In this document: positions 8,495 to 17,508 of the stretch, piece after piece
How positions within the stretch are numbered: the stretch's first letter is position 1
Layout: each line of letters opens with the position of its first letter
Source of the DNA: Firm-13 sp964617375
GTDB taxonomy: Bacteria; Bacillota; Clostridia; Saccharofermentanales; Saccharofermentanaceae
DNA: 64,000 nucleotides
Direction of reading: 5' to 3'
NCBI GenBank assembly: GCA_964617375.1
Contig: CAZTXQ010000007.1
Location: forward strand, 1-64,000
Notes under the pieces: model-generated
Database searches by the model: none
The model's input: the letters and a program-made list of their open reading frames with translations, nothing else
What the model was told of the DNA's origin: nothing
Translations under genes and position numbers: made by a program

Positions 8495-10056
8495 GTGTTC
8501 CCCTCACCTCCTTCGTTATCCGACAAACCCTTTCGTGCATCTCTTTTCGCACCGGCCATATAAAGACCAAGCTGCTCGACGGCAATATCGGAGGGTTTGA
8601 ATTCTCCTACGATTTCGCCCTCGTACATGACTAGAATGCGGTCGGAGACATTCATAACCTCATCGAGTTCCAACGAAACGAGAAGAACCGCTTTACCGGA
8701 ATCCCGCTGCGCGATCAGCTGGGAATGAATATATTCGATCGCTCCAATATCCAGACCTCTTGTCGGTTGAATGGCTATCAGGAGTTCGGGGTCTTTATCG
8801 ATTTCTCTGGCGATAATCGCCTTCTGCTGGTTGCCGCCTGACATGCTGCGGACCATAGTATCCGCGCCTTGCCCGGATCTGACATCGTATTGGCTGATGA
8901 GTTTCTCGGCATATTTCCGGACCTTTGCCTTGCGGATAAAGCCCCGGTTCTGGAATTCCGGCTCCCAGTACCTCTGAAGAACCAGATTGTCGGCCAGTGA
9001 GTAGTCAAGAATAAGTCCGTACTTATGACGGTCTTCCGGAATATGGCTGATTCCGGACTTCGAACGCGTTCTGATATTCGCCTTTGTAATATCGGTGCCG
9101 TTCAGAGTGAGCTTGCCGCGGGACATTTTCTCGATACCGGTCAGCGCGTAAACCAGCTCGCTCTGGCCGTTTCCTTCGATTCCCGCAAGACAGACAATTT
9201 CACCGGCCCGAACGTCAAAAGTAATGTCTTTTACCGCGTTGTTTTTGTGAAGACGCGAGGAAACCGTAATGTTCTCGGCTTTAAGCACCGTCTTCCCCGG
9301 AACCGCTTCCTTCTTATCGATGATCATATGGACCTCGCGGCCGACCATCATGCGGGAAAGTTCTTCGACCGTGGTATCGGCGACGTTGACTGTCCCGATG
9401 CACTTCCCCTTGCGAAGTACCGTACAGCGGTCCGCGACTTCCATGATCTCATTGAGCTTATGCGTAATAAAGAGAATGGATTTACCTTCTGCGGTAAGTC
9501 CTTTCATGATCTGCATAAGTTCCTTTATCTCCTGAGGCGTAAGAACCGCAGTCGGTTCGTCGAATATCAGGATCTCGTTATCACGGTACAACATTTTTAA
9601 GATCTCGACACGCTGCTGCATGCCGACGGAAACATCCTCGATCAGAGCATCGGGCTCGATACTGAGACCGTACTTCTTGCTTAATTCAACGATCTTGGTG
9701 CGTGCCTCATCGCGTTTCAATACACCGGCCGAATTGGGCTCGACACCAAGGATAATATTGTCCAGGACGGAAAAGATCTCGACCAGCATGAAGTGCTGAT
9801 GGACCATACCGATATTGAGCGCATTGGCGTCATTGGGATTGTTGATTTTAACGCTCTCGCCATTGATTTTGATGGATCCCCCGTCAGGCTGGTACAGCCC
9901 GAACAGAACGCTCATCAGGGTACTCTTGCCCGCTCCGTTTTCGCCGAGCAAAGCGTGCACCTCACCCTTCTTCAGTTGAAGGGTAATGTCGTCGTTTGCC
10001 TTAATGCCGGGGAAAATTTTGGTGATGTTCAGCATCTCAACTACATAATCACTCAT
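8491..10056 (-). CDS. nupO: nucleoside ABC transporter ATP-binding protein (NupO/YufO type)
   Basis: A 521-residue fused double ATPase, as in the ribose/nucleoside class. The first half has GENGAGKSTLMSVLFG (Walker A) and ILIFDEPTAVLTPQE; the second half has the usual degenerate GIEGNGQSELVYAL loop and MSGGNQQKAIIAREI signature. It powers uptake through the two permeases encoded next. An intrinsic terminator (10077-10108) separates it from the upstream lipoprotein gene, so it and the permeases are expected at lower levels than the binding protein. Confidence 0.93.
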   Translation of the reverse strand: MSDYVVEMLNITKIFPGIKANDDITLQLKKGEVHALLGENGAGKSTLMSVLFGLYQPDGGSIKINGESVKINNPNDANALNIGMVHQHFMLVEIFSVLDNIILGVEPNSAGVLKRDEARTKIVELSKKYGLSIEPDALIEDVSVGMQQRVEILKMLYRDNEILIFDEPTAVLTPQEIKELMQIMKGLTAEGKSILFITHKLNEIMEVADRCTVLRKGKCIGTVNVADTTVEELSRMMVGREVHMIIDKKEAVPGKTVLKAENITVSSRLHKNNAVKDITFDVRAGEIVCLAGIEGNGQSELVYALTGIEKMSRGKLTLNGTDITKANIRTRSKSGISHIPEDRHKYGLILDYSLADNLVLQRYWEPEFQNRGFIRKAKVRKYAEKLISQYDVRSGQGADTMVRSMSGGNQQKAIIAREIDKDPELLIAIQPTRGLDIGAIEYIHSQLIAQRDSGKAVLLVSLELDEVMNVSDRILVMYEGEIVGEFKPSDIAVEQLGLYMAGAKRDARKGLSDNEGGEGNT

Positions 10057-10076
10057 AAGCCTCTCTCCGATTTCAG

Positions 10077-10108
10077 AAAAAGGCTAGACAAAACTGCCTA
10101 GCCTTTTT
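10077..10108 (-). terminator. intercistronic terminator/attenuator in nucleoside transporter operon
   Basis: AAAAAGGCTAG (10077-10087) and CTAGCCTTTTT (10098-10108) form an 11-bp stem with U runs on both strands. It sits between the binding-lipoprotein gene and the ATPase gene. Confidence 0.8.
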
Positions 10109-10136
10109 CTTTCGTTATCGTCTGTAATGGAGCGGA

Positions 10137-11321
10137 TCAGCTCTGATAATCAACAGAGCAGATAGATACGGCCGGAGCATTCTCGATATCGTTGGAAACA
10201 ACGAGAGAACCGTCGGCAAGCTTGGCGAAAACTGCGTCATACTGAGCAGATGTGAACTTGGCAAATCTCCAGGAATCGGCAGCTACAGGAAGACCTACGC
10301 ATCCGTCCTTGGCACCGAGAGTAGCGGTAACGCCCGCATAGGACGCATCCCACTTGCCGTCGTTCGCATAGATGGAAGTAAGGGCAAGCTCAACAGACTT
10401 TGTCAGTTCCTTCATAGCGGATGTAACAATCGTGGCAGATTCTGCAGACTGGTCAACGTCAACGCCGATAACCTTGGCGTCCGCCGCTTCAGCAGCTGCT
10501 GTTGCACTCAGGTAGATACCGCCGCCGCATGCAAATACGATTTCGGTTCCGTCTGTGTACCAGCCGGCCATCTTGTTCTTGATATCGTCGGACGGTGCGA
10601 ACACGCCGGAATACCAGTACTTGATCGTAACGGATCCTTCAGCGAGTCCGAGTTCGGCAGCAGCCGCTTCAGCGCCCTGAACATATCCGTAACCATAACG
10701 TACAACAGCCGGAACGGCCATGCCGCCTAAGAATCCGAGCTTCGTGTAACCGTCCATGACGGCTGCGTAACCGGCAAGATAACCGGCCTGCTCTTCCTGG
10801 TACAGGATGCAGTGAACGTTCGTGGATGTCTTGTAGGTGGCGTAATCAGCCGTGTGAGGCTGACCGTCAAGAAGCAGGAACTGAACGTCCGGATACTTAT
10901 CCTGAACTTCATAGATCGCTTCTTCGAAAAGGTAACCGGGGCATACAACAATCTTGGCGCCCTTGTCGATCGCGGTTCCGATGGTCTCTACACGTGCAGC
11001 GGTGGAATCCTCGCTGGGACGGTAGTAAGCGTATGTAATCTTGTTGTCTTCGGCATAGTTCTTAACACCGTTCCATGCGCCTTCGTTGAAGGACTTGTCA
11101 TCGATGTTTCCGACATCGGTAATAAGTGCCAGATCGTAGGTGCCTGTGGCTGATGTTGTCTCAACGGCGGCTGTGGTCTCCGCAGCGGCGGTCGTTTCAG
11201 CAGCTGTCGTTGCGGCAGCTGTCGTCTCGGCCGTTGTGGTCTCGGTCGTCGTCGTGTTTGCGCAAGCAACGGCAGAAAGAGCCATTACTACACCCAATGC
11301 TAACGCTAATAATTTCTTCAT
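10137..11321 (-). CDS. BMP-family nucleoside-binding lipoprotein
   Basis: A 394-residue exported lipoprotein. It has a signal peptide with lipobox LSAVAC (Cys about residue 20), then a ~40-residue low-complexity linker of T, E and A, then the BMP/PnrA domain starting YDLALITDVGNIDDKSFNEGAW. BMP proteins bind purine nucleosides at the cell surface and deliver them to the Nup permeases. AGGAGG lies nine bases upstream of the ATG. The threonine-rich spacer is common in gut and rumen Clostridia. It is the first gene of the operon. Confidence 0.93.
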   Translation of the reverse strand: MKKLLALALGVVMALSAVACANTTTTETTTAETTAAATTAAETTAAAETTAAVETTSATGTYDLALITDVGNIDDKSFNEGAWNGVKNYAEDNKITYAYYRPSEDSTAARVETIGTAIDKGAKIVVCPGYLFEEAIYEVQDKYPDVQFLLLDGQPHTADYATYKTSTNVHCILYQEEQAGYLAGYAAVMDGYTKLGFLGGMAVPAVVRYGYGYVQGAEAAAAELGLAEGSVTIKYWYSGVFAPSDDIKNKMAGWYTDGTEIVFACGGGIYLSATAAAEAADAKVIGVDVDQSAESATIVTSAMKELTKSVELALTSIYANDGKWDASYAGVTATLGAKDGCVGLPVAADSWRFAKFTSAQYDAVFAKLADGSLVVSNDIENAPAVSICSVDYQS

Positions 11322-11377
11322 ACTGGTATTCCTCCTGAATTTTTGTATAGATAGACAGGAAATTTTAAGATGAATTT

Positions 11378-11406
11378 ATTATATCATGAATTAAAACGGT
11401 TGACGT
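11378..11406 (-). promoter_or_regulatory. promoter of the nucleoside transporter operon
   Basis: A perfect TATAAT on the minus strand (11378-11383) lies about 55 bases upstream of the lipoprotein start. The -35 region (ACGTCA/CGTCAA) is weak. AT-rich sequence with TTCG repeats lies upstream. Confidence 0.5.
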
Positions 11407-11479
11407 CTTTCGGCCGGCAAACCGAATACGAATTTTCGAAAAAAATCGAATAATCGCACGTCTCATATTCATTTGTGCA

Positions 11480-12727
11480 TTATACTGCGTCGGGCGAATC
11501 GTTCTTTCCCTCCCGAAGAGCCGGAAGAAGATTCTCGCGTCCCTTTTCCATAGGACCCATCAGGCCTCCGACATATATGAACAGTTGACTAAATGCCAGA
11601 GCGGCGGCGGTATAGTAGATGGGAGCATAACCCTTTCCGCTTTCGAGAAACCAGCCGGCGGCATAATTCCCGAGTGCAAATCCGAGGTAGTTCATCAGCA
11701 TCTTAAGTCCGGTAAACCCGCTCTTCTCCGAGTCGGGTATGCGTTCGAGAATCGGCCCGTCGATAAAGCTTCCCATAATATACTGAATCACCGATGCCGA
11801 GACGATCAGCACCGCAAAGGGGATGCCCGAGGCCAATCCGCACAGGGGATAGAGAAGAATCAGGAGAAGAATCGCGCCCGCATTCAGGCGGTACCGGTTC
11901 AGATGTACGGTAACGGCCGGAACGACAAACAGCAGCGCGCCGGATACAAGCGCAATCGAACCGATGATATAGCCGATTCTTTCGTCCGTCATACGAAAGG
12001 AATCACGGCAGATCAGGTTCACCATCGAAAAGGAGATCATGTAGCTCGTATACCCGAAAAAATCATACAGGTAGTAGGCGATAACAAATCTCTCCTTAAG
12101 ATAATTCTTTCCGGCACGGCAGGCCGGCTTCCCGGCGCGGTTCACCTCGTGTGCGGGCTTCGGCAGGAAAACACGCATGACGGCGACAGCGGCCATGGCG
12201 GCCGCGGGTATCAGTACAATGACCGAATACGACGGCAGAGCTTTGGGCAAAGCGCCCGCAAGAAGATCGCCGCAGAAGACCGCGATCGTCTGCGCGGAAA
12301 ACATCAGCGTGTACGCCATGGATTTTAAGGGACCCTCGACAAAGGAAATCAAATACGGAAAAAGGCACACATAAATCATCGTGTCTCCGATTCCGTAAAG
12401 TGCGCGGGCAACCGCAAGAACACCAAAAGTATTCCCAAAAGCCATCATAAAGATCGCCGCACTTTTTAGAATCCCTCCCGTTATCATGCTGAATTTATAG
12501 CCGAAACGGTCGCCGATAAAGCCTGCTGCCAGCGCAAAAACCGCCGCAGCCAGCATTCCGATCGACAGGATTGTTCCGGTCTGACCGCTCGAAAAGCCTT
12601 TCTCGCGCAGGAGGAAGTTCTGCTCCATACTGATGATACCGGCAGCGGCGGCCAGAAGGACCTCTGTCAGGATGAGTATCTTCACGACCCTCGGGAGAGC
12701 AAGAATTTGTTTTAAATAGGTTTTCAT
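11480..12727 (-). CDS. MFS transporter
   Basis: A 415-residue major-facilitator protein with about 12 hydrophobic segments and the GDRFGYK loop between segments 2 and 3. It ends with a short charged tail. The start at 12727 (MKTYLKQI) has AACGGAG close before it; an upstream in-frame ATG at 12820 lies inside the terminator region and lacks a ribosome site. Only 34 bases separate the start from an intrinsic terminator, leaving no room for a separate promoter. Expression therefore probably depends on read-through from the upstream promoter and small ORF. The substrate is unknown; drug efflux is a guess. Confidence 0.85.
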   Translation of the reverse strand: MKTYLKQILALPRVVKILILTEVLLAAAAGIISMEQNFLLREKGFSSGQTGTILSIGMLAAAVFALAAGFIGDRFGYKFSMITGGILKSAAIFMMAFGNTFGVLAVARALYGIGDTMIYVCLFPYLISFVEGPLKSMAYTLMFSAQTIAVFCGDLLAGALPKALPSYSVIVLIPAAAMAAVAVMRVFLPKPAHEVNRAGKPACRAGKNYLKERFVIAYYLYDFFGYTSYMISFSMVNLICRDSFRMTDERIGYIIGSIALVSGALLFVVPAVTVHLNRYRLNAGAILLLILLYPLCGLASGIPFAVLIVSASVIQYIMGSFIDGPILERIPDSEKSGFTGLKMLMNYLGFALGNYAAGWFLESGKGYAPIYYTAAALAFSQLFIYVGGLMGPMEKGRENLLPALREGKNDSPDAV

Positions 12728-12760
12728 ATATACTCCGTTCTTTCGGAAAAATGCAAATGC

Positions 12761-12797
12761 AAAAAGGGGAGGAGGCTTTCGAGTCAGCCTCTTCCCT
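12761..12797 (-). terminator. intrinsic terminator (probable attenuator) upstream of MFS gene
   Basis: On the minus strand AGGGAAGAGGCT pairs with AGCCTCCTCCCC and is followed by TTTTT. It lies between the 53-residue ORF and the MFS start. Confidence 0.85.
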
Positions 12798-12837
12798 TTC
12801 GATAAATCGGTGCGATTCATTCGGAAATGCGATTCGA

Positions 12838-12999
12838 CTACGGCCCTGTTTCTATATAAGCCCCGTACGGAGAAGTACGGACAACGCGTGCGATACGGAC
12901 GCCGGCTTTAACGCCGCCATGTTTGAGAGCAGCTGCGAAAACGGCAAAAGTATCCCCTGCAAATCGATAAGAAGTTTCGTTAACATCTACAAATCTCAT
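12838..12999 (-). CDS. small ORF, 53 aa, possible leader or small protein
   Basis: The ORF starts MRFVDVNETSYRFAG and ends RTSPYGAYIETGP. AAAGGAG lies 12 bases before its ATG, an extended -10 promoter (13036-13044) lies upstream, and a strong terminator follows 40 bases after the stop. I recognise no domain. Alanine, valine and glycine are frequent and there is no signal peptide. It could be an independent small protein or the leader of an attenuator controlling the MFS gene 110 bases downstream. Confidence reflects that codon conservation could not be tested. Confidence 0.5.
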   Translation of the reverse strand: MRFVDVNETSYRFAGDTFAVFAAALKHGGVKAGVRIARVVRTSPYGAYIETGP

Positions 13000-13035
13000 A
13001 TTTCGCGAGCGCTCCTTTCAGACTGATTTTTACGG

Positions 13036-13044
13036 ATTATAGCA
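13036..13044 (-). promoter_or_regulatory. extended -10 promoter (TGCTATAAT)
   Basis: TGCTATAAT on the minus strand lies about 37 bases before the 53-aa ORF. A weak TTACCT -35 is 17 bases further up. Confidence 0.6.
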
Positions 13045-13107
13045 TGGACTGCGTCGTTAGGTAAAGGAAAATATAAGAGACGGCCTTAAATGATAAGGGT
13101 TTTCGCG

Positions 13108-14271
13108 TCAGGGCTTAAGCTTCTCCTCCGGAATCTTCTTTCGCGTGAGATGCTTGTCGACAGCCTCCCGGAAAAGAACGTAGAGAACGGATGCGAGCGG
13201 GATGAAGATCAGCATTCCGGGGATCCCCATCGTGTTTCCGCCGATCGTAATCGCGACCAGCACCCACATCGACGGCAAACCAATGGAGTTGCCGACTACT
13301 CTCGGATAGATCAGGTTGCCTTCGATCTGCTGGATTATAAGGAATAGAAGAAGGAACCAGAGTGCCTTTTCGGGATCGATGATCAGGATAAAGAACGTTC
13401 CGAGGCAGCAGCCGATAAACGCGCCGACCATCGGAATCAGTGCAAGTACAGCGATCAGAATACTGATCAGCACGGCATACGGGAACCGGAAAATCGACAT
13501 GCCGATCAGGAACATCGTTCCGAGGATACAGGCTTCCAGGCACTGGCCCGATAGAAAATTCGAAAACGTCTTGTCGGAAAGCTTCGCGACCGCGAGAAAT
13601 TTGTCCGCCCTGCGTTCGGGAAGATAGGCGTAGGCGGACTTCCGGATCTGCCGGCCCAGCTTCTCCTTGGTAAGAAGGATATTAATGGCGAAAACAAATC
13701 CGATAATGAAATTCAGGACGACGCCGAAAACCGAAGATGCCATCTTGATAACGTTGCTGACAATATCGCCTCCGGCCGTCTGGAAGAAAGACAGCACCTT
13801 CGCTCCGATCGCGGACCAGTCGATCTCGTAATCCTTCAGATATACGCTGACCTGAGGATACTGATTGGAGATGTCGTCGGCCAGCTTCTGTACGCGTTCT
13901 ACAAAATCCGGGTATTTGTCGATCAGAAGCGACGTCGTATGTATAAGTTCCGGCACCACCAGAAACAGCACCGCCGTGATCAGTCCCGTGAAGAAAATCA
14001 GCGTGACAAAGAGAGCGACAATACGAAAAAAGAACGCCGGCAGGGGCTTCTTTTTTCGCGAAAAAATCTTCTTAAGTACATTCTCGATCGCCCGCATCGG
14101 GACATTCAAAACAAAGGCAAGTGCCCCGCCCAGAATAAACGGAGAAATAATGCCGAGAAAAATGCTGAGCGCATCTCTGACATCATTGAAATGCTGCAGC
14201 CCTACATACAGGAGAATCGACATAAATATGATTCCGGTAAGCCGGATGAAATTGCCTCTGTTCATCTCCAT
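13108..14271 (-). CDS. AI-2E-family transporter (YtvI/PerM-like)
   Basis: A 387-residue membrane protein of the AI-2E/PerM family (PF01594). Hydrophobic segments lie in the N-terminal third, a long soluble stretch follows (residues ~95-165), and a C-terminal bundle carries the family pattern ALIPMVGAFIG and QQIEGNLIYPRVVGNSIGLP. Members include TqsA (autoinducer-2 export) and Na+/H+ antiporter-like proteins, so the substrate cannot be inferred. The ATG at 14271 has GGGGA seven bases before it. It is divergent from the paralogous membrane pair at 14483. Confidence 0.88.
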   Translation of the reverse strand: MEMNRGNFIRLTGIIFMSILLYVGLQHFNDVRDALSIFLGIISPFILGGALAFVLNVPMRAIENVLKKIFSRKKKPLPAFFFRIVALFVTLIFFTGLITAVLFLVVPELIHTTSLLIDKYPDFVERVQKLADDISNQYPQVSVYLKDYEIDWSAIGAKVLSFFQTAGGDIVSNVIKMASSVFGVVLNFIIGFVFAINILLTKEKLGRQIRKSAYAYLPERRADKFLAVAKLSDKTFSNFLSGQCLEACILGTMFLIGMSIFRFPYAVLISILIAVLALIPMVGAFIGCCLGTFFILIIDPEKALWFLLLFLIIQQIEGNLIYPRVVGNSIGLPSMWVLVAITIGGNTMGIPGMLIFIPLASVLYVLFREAVDKHLTRKKIPEEKLKP

Positions 14272-14482
14272 AATCGAATCCCCGCTTTTTGTTTTATCTG
14301 CTGATTATAGCGTAAGTAAACAATATTATCTATGTTATGGCAGGATCGGACTTCGGTCTACCGTATCCTTATCTCTTCTCTAAAGAATCCATTCTTTTTT
14401 TGACAGGGCGCCGTCGAAAATGCTGTATTTTCATGTATAGTTGTTGATATATCTTGATACAGAGTGATTTGAGGGAATGGAT

Positions 14483-14965
14483 ATGAAGAAGGAATTTAAA
14501 AGCAGTACCGGAATTCTTATTGTCACCAGCTTATTTATCTGGTTTGTCTGTGGTTTCGTGCTGTGCATGCTGGCAGCAGCAGGAGCCGATCTCTATACCT
14601 CCCTGACCAGGGCCGAGGCAGGAACCGCTTACTATGTGGCATCCGTCAGCACAGCGATCTTGACGGCAACGATGCCGGCACTGATTCTGGCAGTGTTCAG
14701 CCACAGAACCGTGTCCGTAACTTCCGAAGAGATCTTGTGGGAATCCGGATTCCACACCCCGCGCCGTATCCCGCTTAAAGGAAATGCCTTTTCTTCCAAT
14801 ATCATGAGTCTTTTTGATCTCGGTATCTGGCCAACGCGATATCTGTCTGTCACTACGAACGGTGTCCAGAGATTTTACATGTGCAGCTGCTTTTCGAAGG
14901 ATACCTTTGACCAGATGATGGCCGCCGTGCAGGAAGCCGCTGTGAACGCGAACAGATTTAATTAA
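14483..14965 (+). CDS. membrane protein of unknown function, paralog of the next gene
   Basis: A 160-residue protein with two N-terminal membrane segments (residues ~10-37 and ~55-75) followed by a beta-rich PH-like stretch (HRTVSVTSEEILW..RIPLKGNAFSSNI..LSVTTNGVQ). It is clearly related to the first ~160 residues of the next gene: shared KEFKSS start, IPLKGN(A/S)FS(S/A)NI, and CS.F(S/T)KDTFD. The start at 14483 was chosen because GAGGG is seven bases away and the start then aligns with the paralog; the ATG at 14477 is too close. A candidate promoter (TTGACA at 14400) lies upstream. No function is assigned. Confidence 0.8.
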   Translation: MKKEFKSSTGILIVTSLFIWFVCGFVLCMLAAAGADLYTSLTRAEAGTAYYVASVSTAILTATMPALILAVFSHRTVSVTSEEILWESGFHTPRRIPLKGNAFSSNIMSLFDLGIWPTRYLSVTTNGVQRFYMCSCFSKDTFDQMMAAVQEAAVNANRFN

Positions 14966-15020
14966 ACCGGACGGCGAGCATATCATTAACAGTCTTTCCC
15001 GGATACTATAAGGGAGCATT

Positions 15021-16082
15021 ATGAACAAAGAATTCAAGAGCAGTCCCGGTCTTCTCTTTTTAAAAGGGGTTTCTGTCTGGATGATTTACGGTTTCATCTT
15101 GTCGATGCCGGTTCTTTTTTTGGCCCCTGCGTTTTCATCCGCTGTGGGACACAAGGCGGATGCGGGGTACTATCTTCCCGCGCTAGCCGTTGCTGCAATC
15201 ATCGCCGTGATCCCGGCTCTCATCATGACGCTTCTTGTATATAACGTCACAGTGTCGGTAGGACCCGATGATGTCACGTATATGCGCGGGGAGTCCATTC
15301 GGAACCGTTTTCCGCTTAAGGGGAATAGCTTCTCGGCCAATATACAAACTACGAACTATTACGGCTCTACGACCGTCACGAATCGCATGCTTTCCGTGAT
15401 TACGAACGACATTCGAAAAGAATATAACTGCAGCTCTTTTACAAAGGATACCTTTGACCTGATGCTCGACGCGGTACAGTCCGCCTCCCTATACGCGAAC
15501 AATCCAGGAATGCGTGAGATCGCCGCATCCATAGAAGAAGACGACACTCCGGCGAAAACGTTTACGATTCCGCGCGAAAACATCATTACGATCATGTCAC
15601 GTAAAGGTCTTCGCCTGAATCTGGCCGGTGTGATCATCAGTTTCGTAATTTCGGTCCTTTGTTTCGCGTTTGCGGCGAGTGACTTGGACGCACCCATATT
15701 CATGTTCGCGTTAATGATGTTCATTATGTTTTTGATCTCCGGAATTGTTTTTCTTTTTCGCGTTAAACTGCATGCCAAATTCATGAAAAACACACCTTTG
15801 TCCGTAACCATCGATCAAAACACCATCCGGATAGATGACCAGATATTCAACCGGTCCGATATCGACTATATAAAAGCGACCGCTCCGGCCTATGCAAAAG
15901 CGGAGAATTTACCGCTTCGCAAGATCCTTATTGCAAGCCGCTTCGGCAATTCTGAGTATTGGTTCGGCGGAGACAACATACTCTCCAGGAAATGCGTTGT
16001 ATATGGGGAATATCCGGCGCTGTACCGGGAGATCGCGAATTTTCTCCTGCGCGACGGCAAGCTTATCGTCAACGATCTCTAA
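15021..16082 (+). CDS. membrane protein of unknown function with two PH-like modules
   Basis: A 353-residue protein. Residues 1-165 repeat the preceding gene's architecture. Residues ~195-255 hold a second pair of membrane helices, and residues ~260-345 a second beta-rich module (TPLSVTIDQNTIRIDDQIF). It resembles bacterial bPH-type membrane proteins only in layout. AAGGGAG precedes the ATG by four bases. The two genes are 55 bases apart and probably co-transcribed after a tandem duplication. It ends 9 bases before the convergent phosphoribosyltransferase-like gene. Confidence 0.8.
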   Translation: MNKEFKSSPGLLFLKGVSVWMIYGFILSMPVLFLAPAFSSAVGHKADAGYYLPALAVAAIIAVIPALIMTLLVYNVTVSVGPDDVTYMRGESIRNRFPLKGNSFSANIQTTNYYGSTTVTNRMLSVITNDIRKEYNCSSFTKDTFDLMLDAVQSASLYANNPGMREIAASIEEDDTPAKTFTIPRENIITIMSRKGLRLNLAGVIISFVISVLCFAFAASDLDAPIFMFALMMFIMFLISGIVFLFRVKLHAKFMKNTPLSVTIDQNTIRIDDQIFNRSDIDYIKATAPAYAKAENLPLRKILIASRFGNSEYWFGGDNILSRKCVVYGEYPALYREIANFLLRDGKLIVNDL

Positions 16083-16091
16083 CCTTCGCCC

Positions 16092-16733
16092 TTACAGCTT
16101 CGAATATCCGAAGTTATTCACGATCGCGTCGATCTTATTCCCGGCCGCGCAGGCGGGGCATTCGTCCGGTTCGTGTGTTTCGTAATCCCGTATATCGTCC
16201 TTCGTGAAAATAGCATTGACCGGGATGCCGTCGACGGCCTGAATCGCGCTGAACAGAGCACATATGCCGCTTACCCGGCCACCGTAATAACGGATATAGT
16301 CAATCGCCTGTTCGAGGGTGCGTCCGGTCGTCGCCTGTGCAACCAGGAGCATCACATTCTTGTCCTCGATCAGATGCTTCGTGTTGTCGCGAAGAATGAG
16401 CTGACCGGATGAGTCCACCTCGGGTGTCACAATCGAGATATCGGTTCCGGCATTGACGGAGCGGGTTTCTTTTCGCGACATCTCCAGCGTCATAAATGCG
16501 GCGACCACCTCGCAACCGTCGAGACAGACGATCGATTCGACCGGCGTCGACGCGACATACCGGCTGACAAGCGCCTTCGCCGCGGCCTGCGACGCCTGGC
16601 TGCTGCAGATGACGGAGACAAGATCTACGTAATAGTTGATGTGAGAATGCCGTGTGGCGAAATGCCCGGGAATGATGCCGATCGAAATATCGGGATACTT
16701 GGATGCCTTGATCTTGCGTAATCGTCTTTCCAT
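16092..16733 (-). CDS. phosphoribosyltransferase-like protein with altered PRPP loop
   Basis: A 213-residue type I phosphoribosyltransferase fold, similar to orotate phosphoribosyltransferase-like proteins. The PRPP-binding loop reads VMLLVAQATTGRT near residue 135, where active enzymes have two acidic residues (consensus ..DDv.TTG.T); both are replaced here (V and A). The TTGRT part that grips phosphate is kept. A CPAC pair near the C-terminus could bind metal. The protein may bind a nucleotide or PRPP without catalysis, or act as a regulator. GGAGGAG lies six bases upstream of the ATG. No pyrimidine genes are nearby. Confidence 0.7.
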   Translation of the reverse strand: MERRLRKIKASKYPDISIGIIPGHFATRHSHINYYVDLVSVICSSQASQAAAKALVSRYVASTPVESIVCLDGCEVVAAFMTLEMSRKETRSVNAGTDISIVTPEVDSSGQLILRDNTKHLIEDKNVMLLVAQATTGRTLEQAIDYIRYYGGRVSGICALFSAIQAVDGIPVNAIFTKDDIRDYETHEPDECPACAAGNKIDAIVNNFGYSKL

Positions 16734-17094
16734 CGTTTCTCCTCCGTAAATCCGTCCGCCGTACCCGTTATCTGCACTTCTGGCCCTTCATTGGACACAG
16801 GACGCTTCCCGGGAGAACATTAAGGCGGACCTTAAGTGAAAGGTGAATCAATATGGCTTCTGCTATGCTTACGCTTTGTATATGGCCGCTCCCGGATTCG
16901 GGAGCATCTTTCTAATCACATAATATGAAATTATGGATCGTAAATCCATTGTCAAAAGAAGTTTATCGGAAAATATTGTGTAAACAAACGCTTCCGGCAG
17001 CGGAGCATCCATTTATCCATCTGCTTTGCTGAGCATGACCAAAATCTCCCGCACGCGTACAAAATTCAATTCGCGCTGCATGAGACGAGAGAAA
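16734..17094. other. intergenic region before array 2
   Basis: It contains a short hairpin (GCTCCCG/CGGGAGC around 16889-16906, followed by ATCTTTCT on the plus strand). A 20-codon ORF with an AAGGTG ribosome site (ATG at 16852) overlaps it. Nothing else was recognised. Confidence 0.35.
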
Positions 17095-17410
17095 ATTACC
17101 CGCCAGAAAGCCGAAATGGCAACGGCTGGTGGGTGATCATTGAAGAATTAACGGATTGTTGTTCATTGGTTTGCATGCCAATGTGCGATAATTACCCACC
17201 AAACCAAGCATTTTGCCAAATTGGTGGGTAATCATTGAAGAATTAACGGATTTCTGCTCATTGATATACACACCAAAAAGTGCGAATGACGAATTTGGTG
17301 GGTAATCATTGAAGAATAGCCATATTTTTTCTCATTGATTTGCATAGCGATGCGCGAAAATTACCCACCAAATCAAGCATTTGACCAAATTGGTGGGTAA
17401 TCATTGATAA
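17095..17410. repeat. hairpin repeat array 2 (four units)
   Basis: Units begin at 17095, 17191, ~17265 and 17360. The stem reads ATTACCCACCAA...TTGGTGGGTAAT; unit 1 has GCC in place of ACC. Each is followed by TCATTGA(A/T)GAAT and, before the next unit, TTCTGCTCATTGAT or a variant. The spacing is 74 bp between units 2 and 3 and ~95 bp where an extra ~21 bp (TTTGCAT..GCGATGCGCGA) is present. The stem differs from array 1 at paired positions (ACACACC/GGTGTGT becomes ACCCACC/GGTGGGT), so pairing is kept. Confidence 0.9.
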
Positions 17411-17508
17411 ATGGAGTGTTCTCGCCCCTTCGTCCTAGTGTCCGATATCAGGGCCTTCGCGCCAACGAGCGCGAGACAAGGCGTTCGTTTGAATCAGTTC
17501 CTCCTTGC

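Noticed and set aside
11405..11450. PurR box before the nucleoside transporter operon
   Set aside because: AAACCGAATACG resembles half a purine box, but no matching inverted partner at the right distance was found.
12728..12820. Longer N-terminus for the MFS protein
   Set aside because: The extension would be encoded by the terminator hairpin and has no ribosome site.
16852..16914. 20-codon ORF with a good ribosome site before array 2
   Set aside because: It overlaps a small hairpin and precedes no regulated gene. It is too short to support without conservation data.
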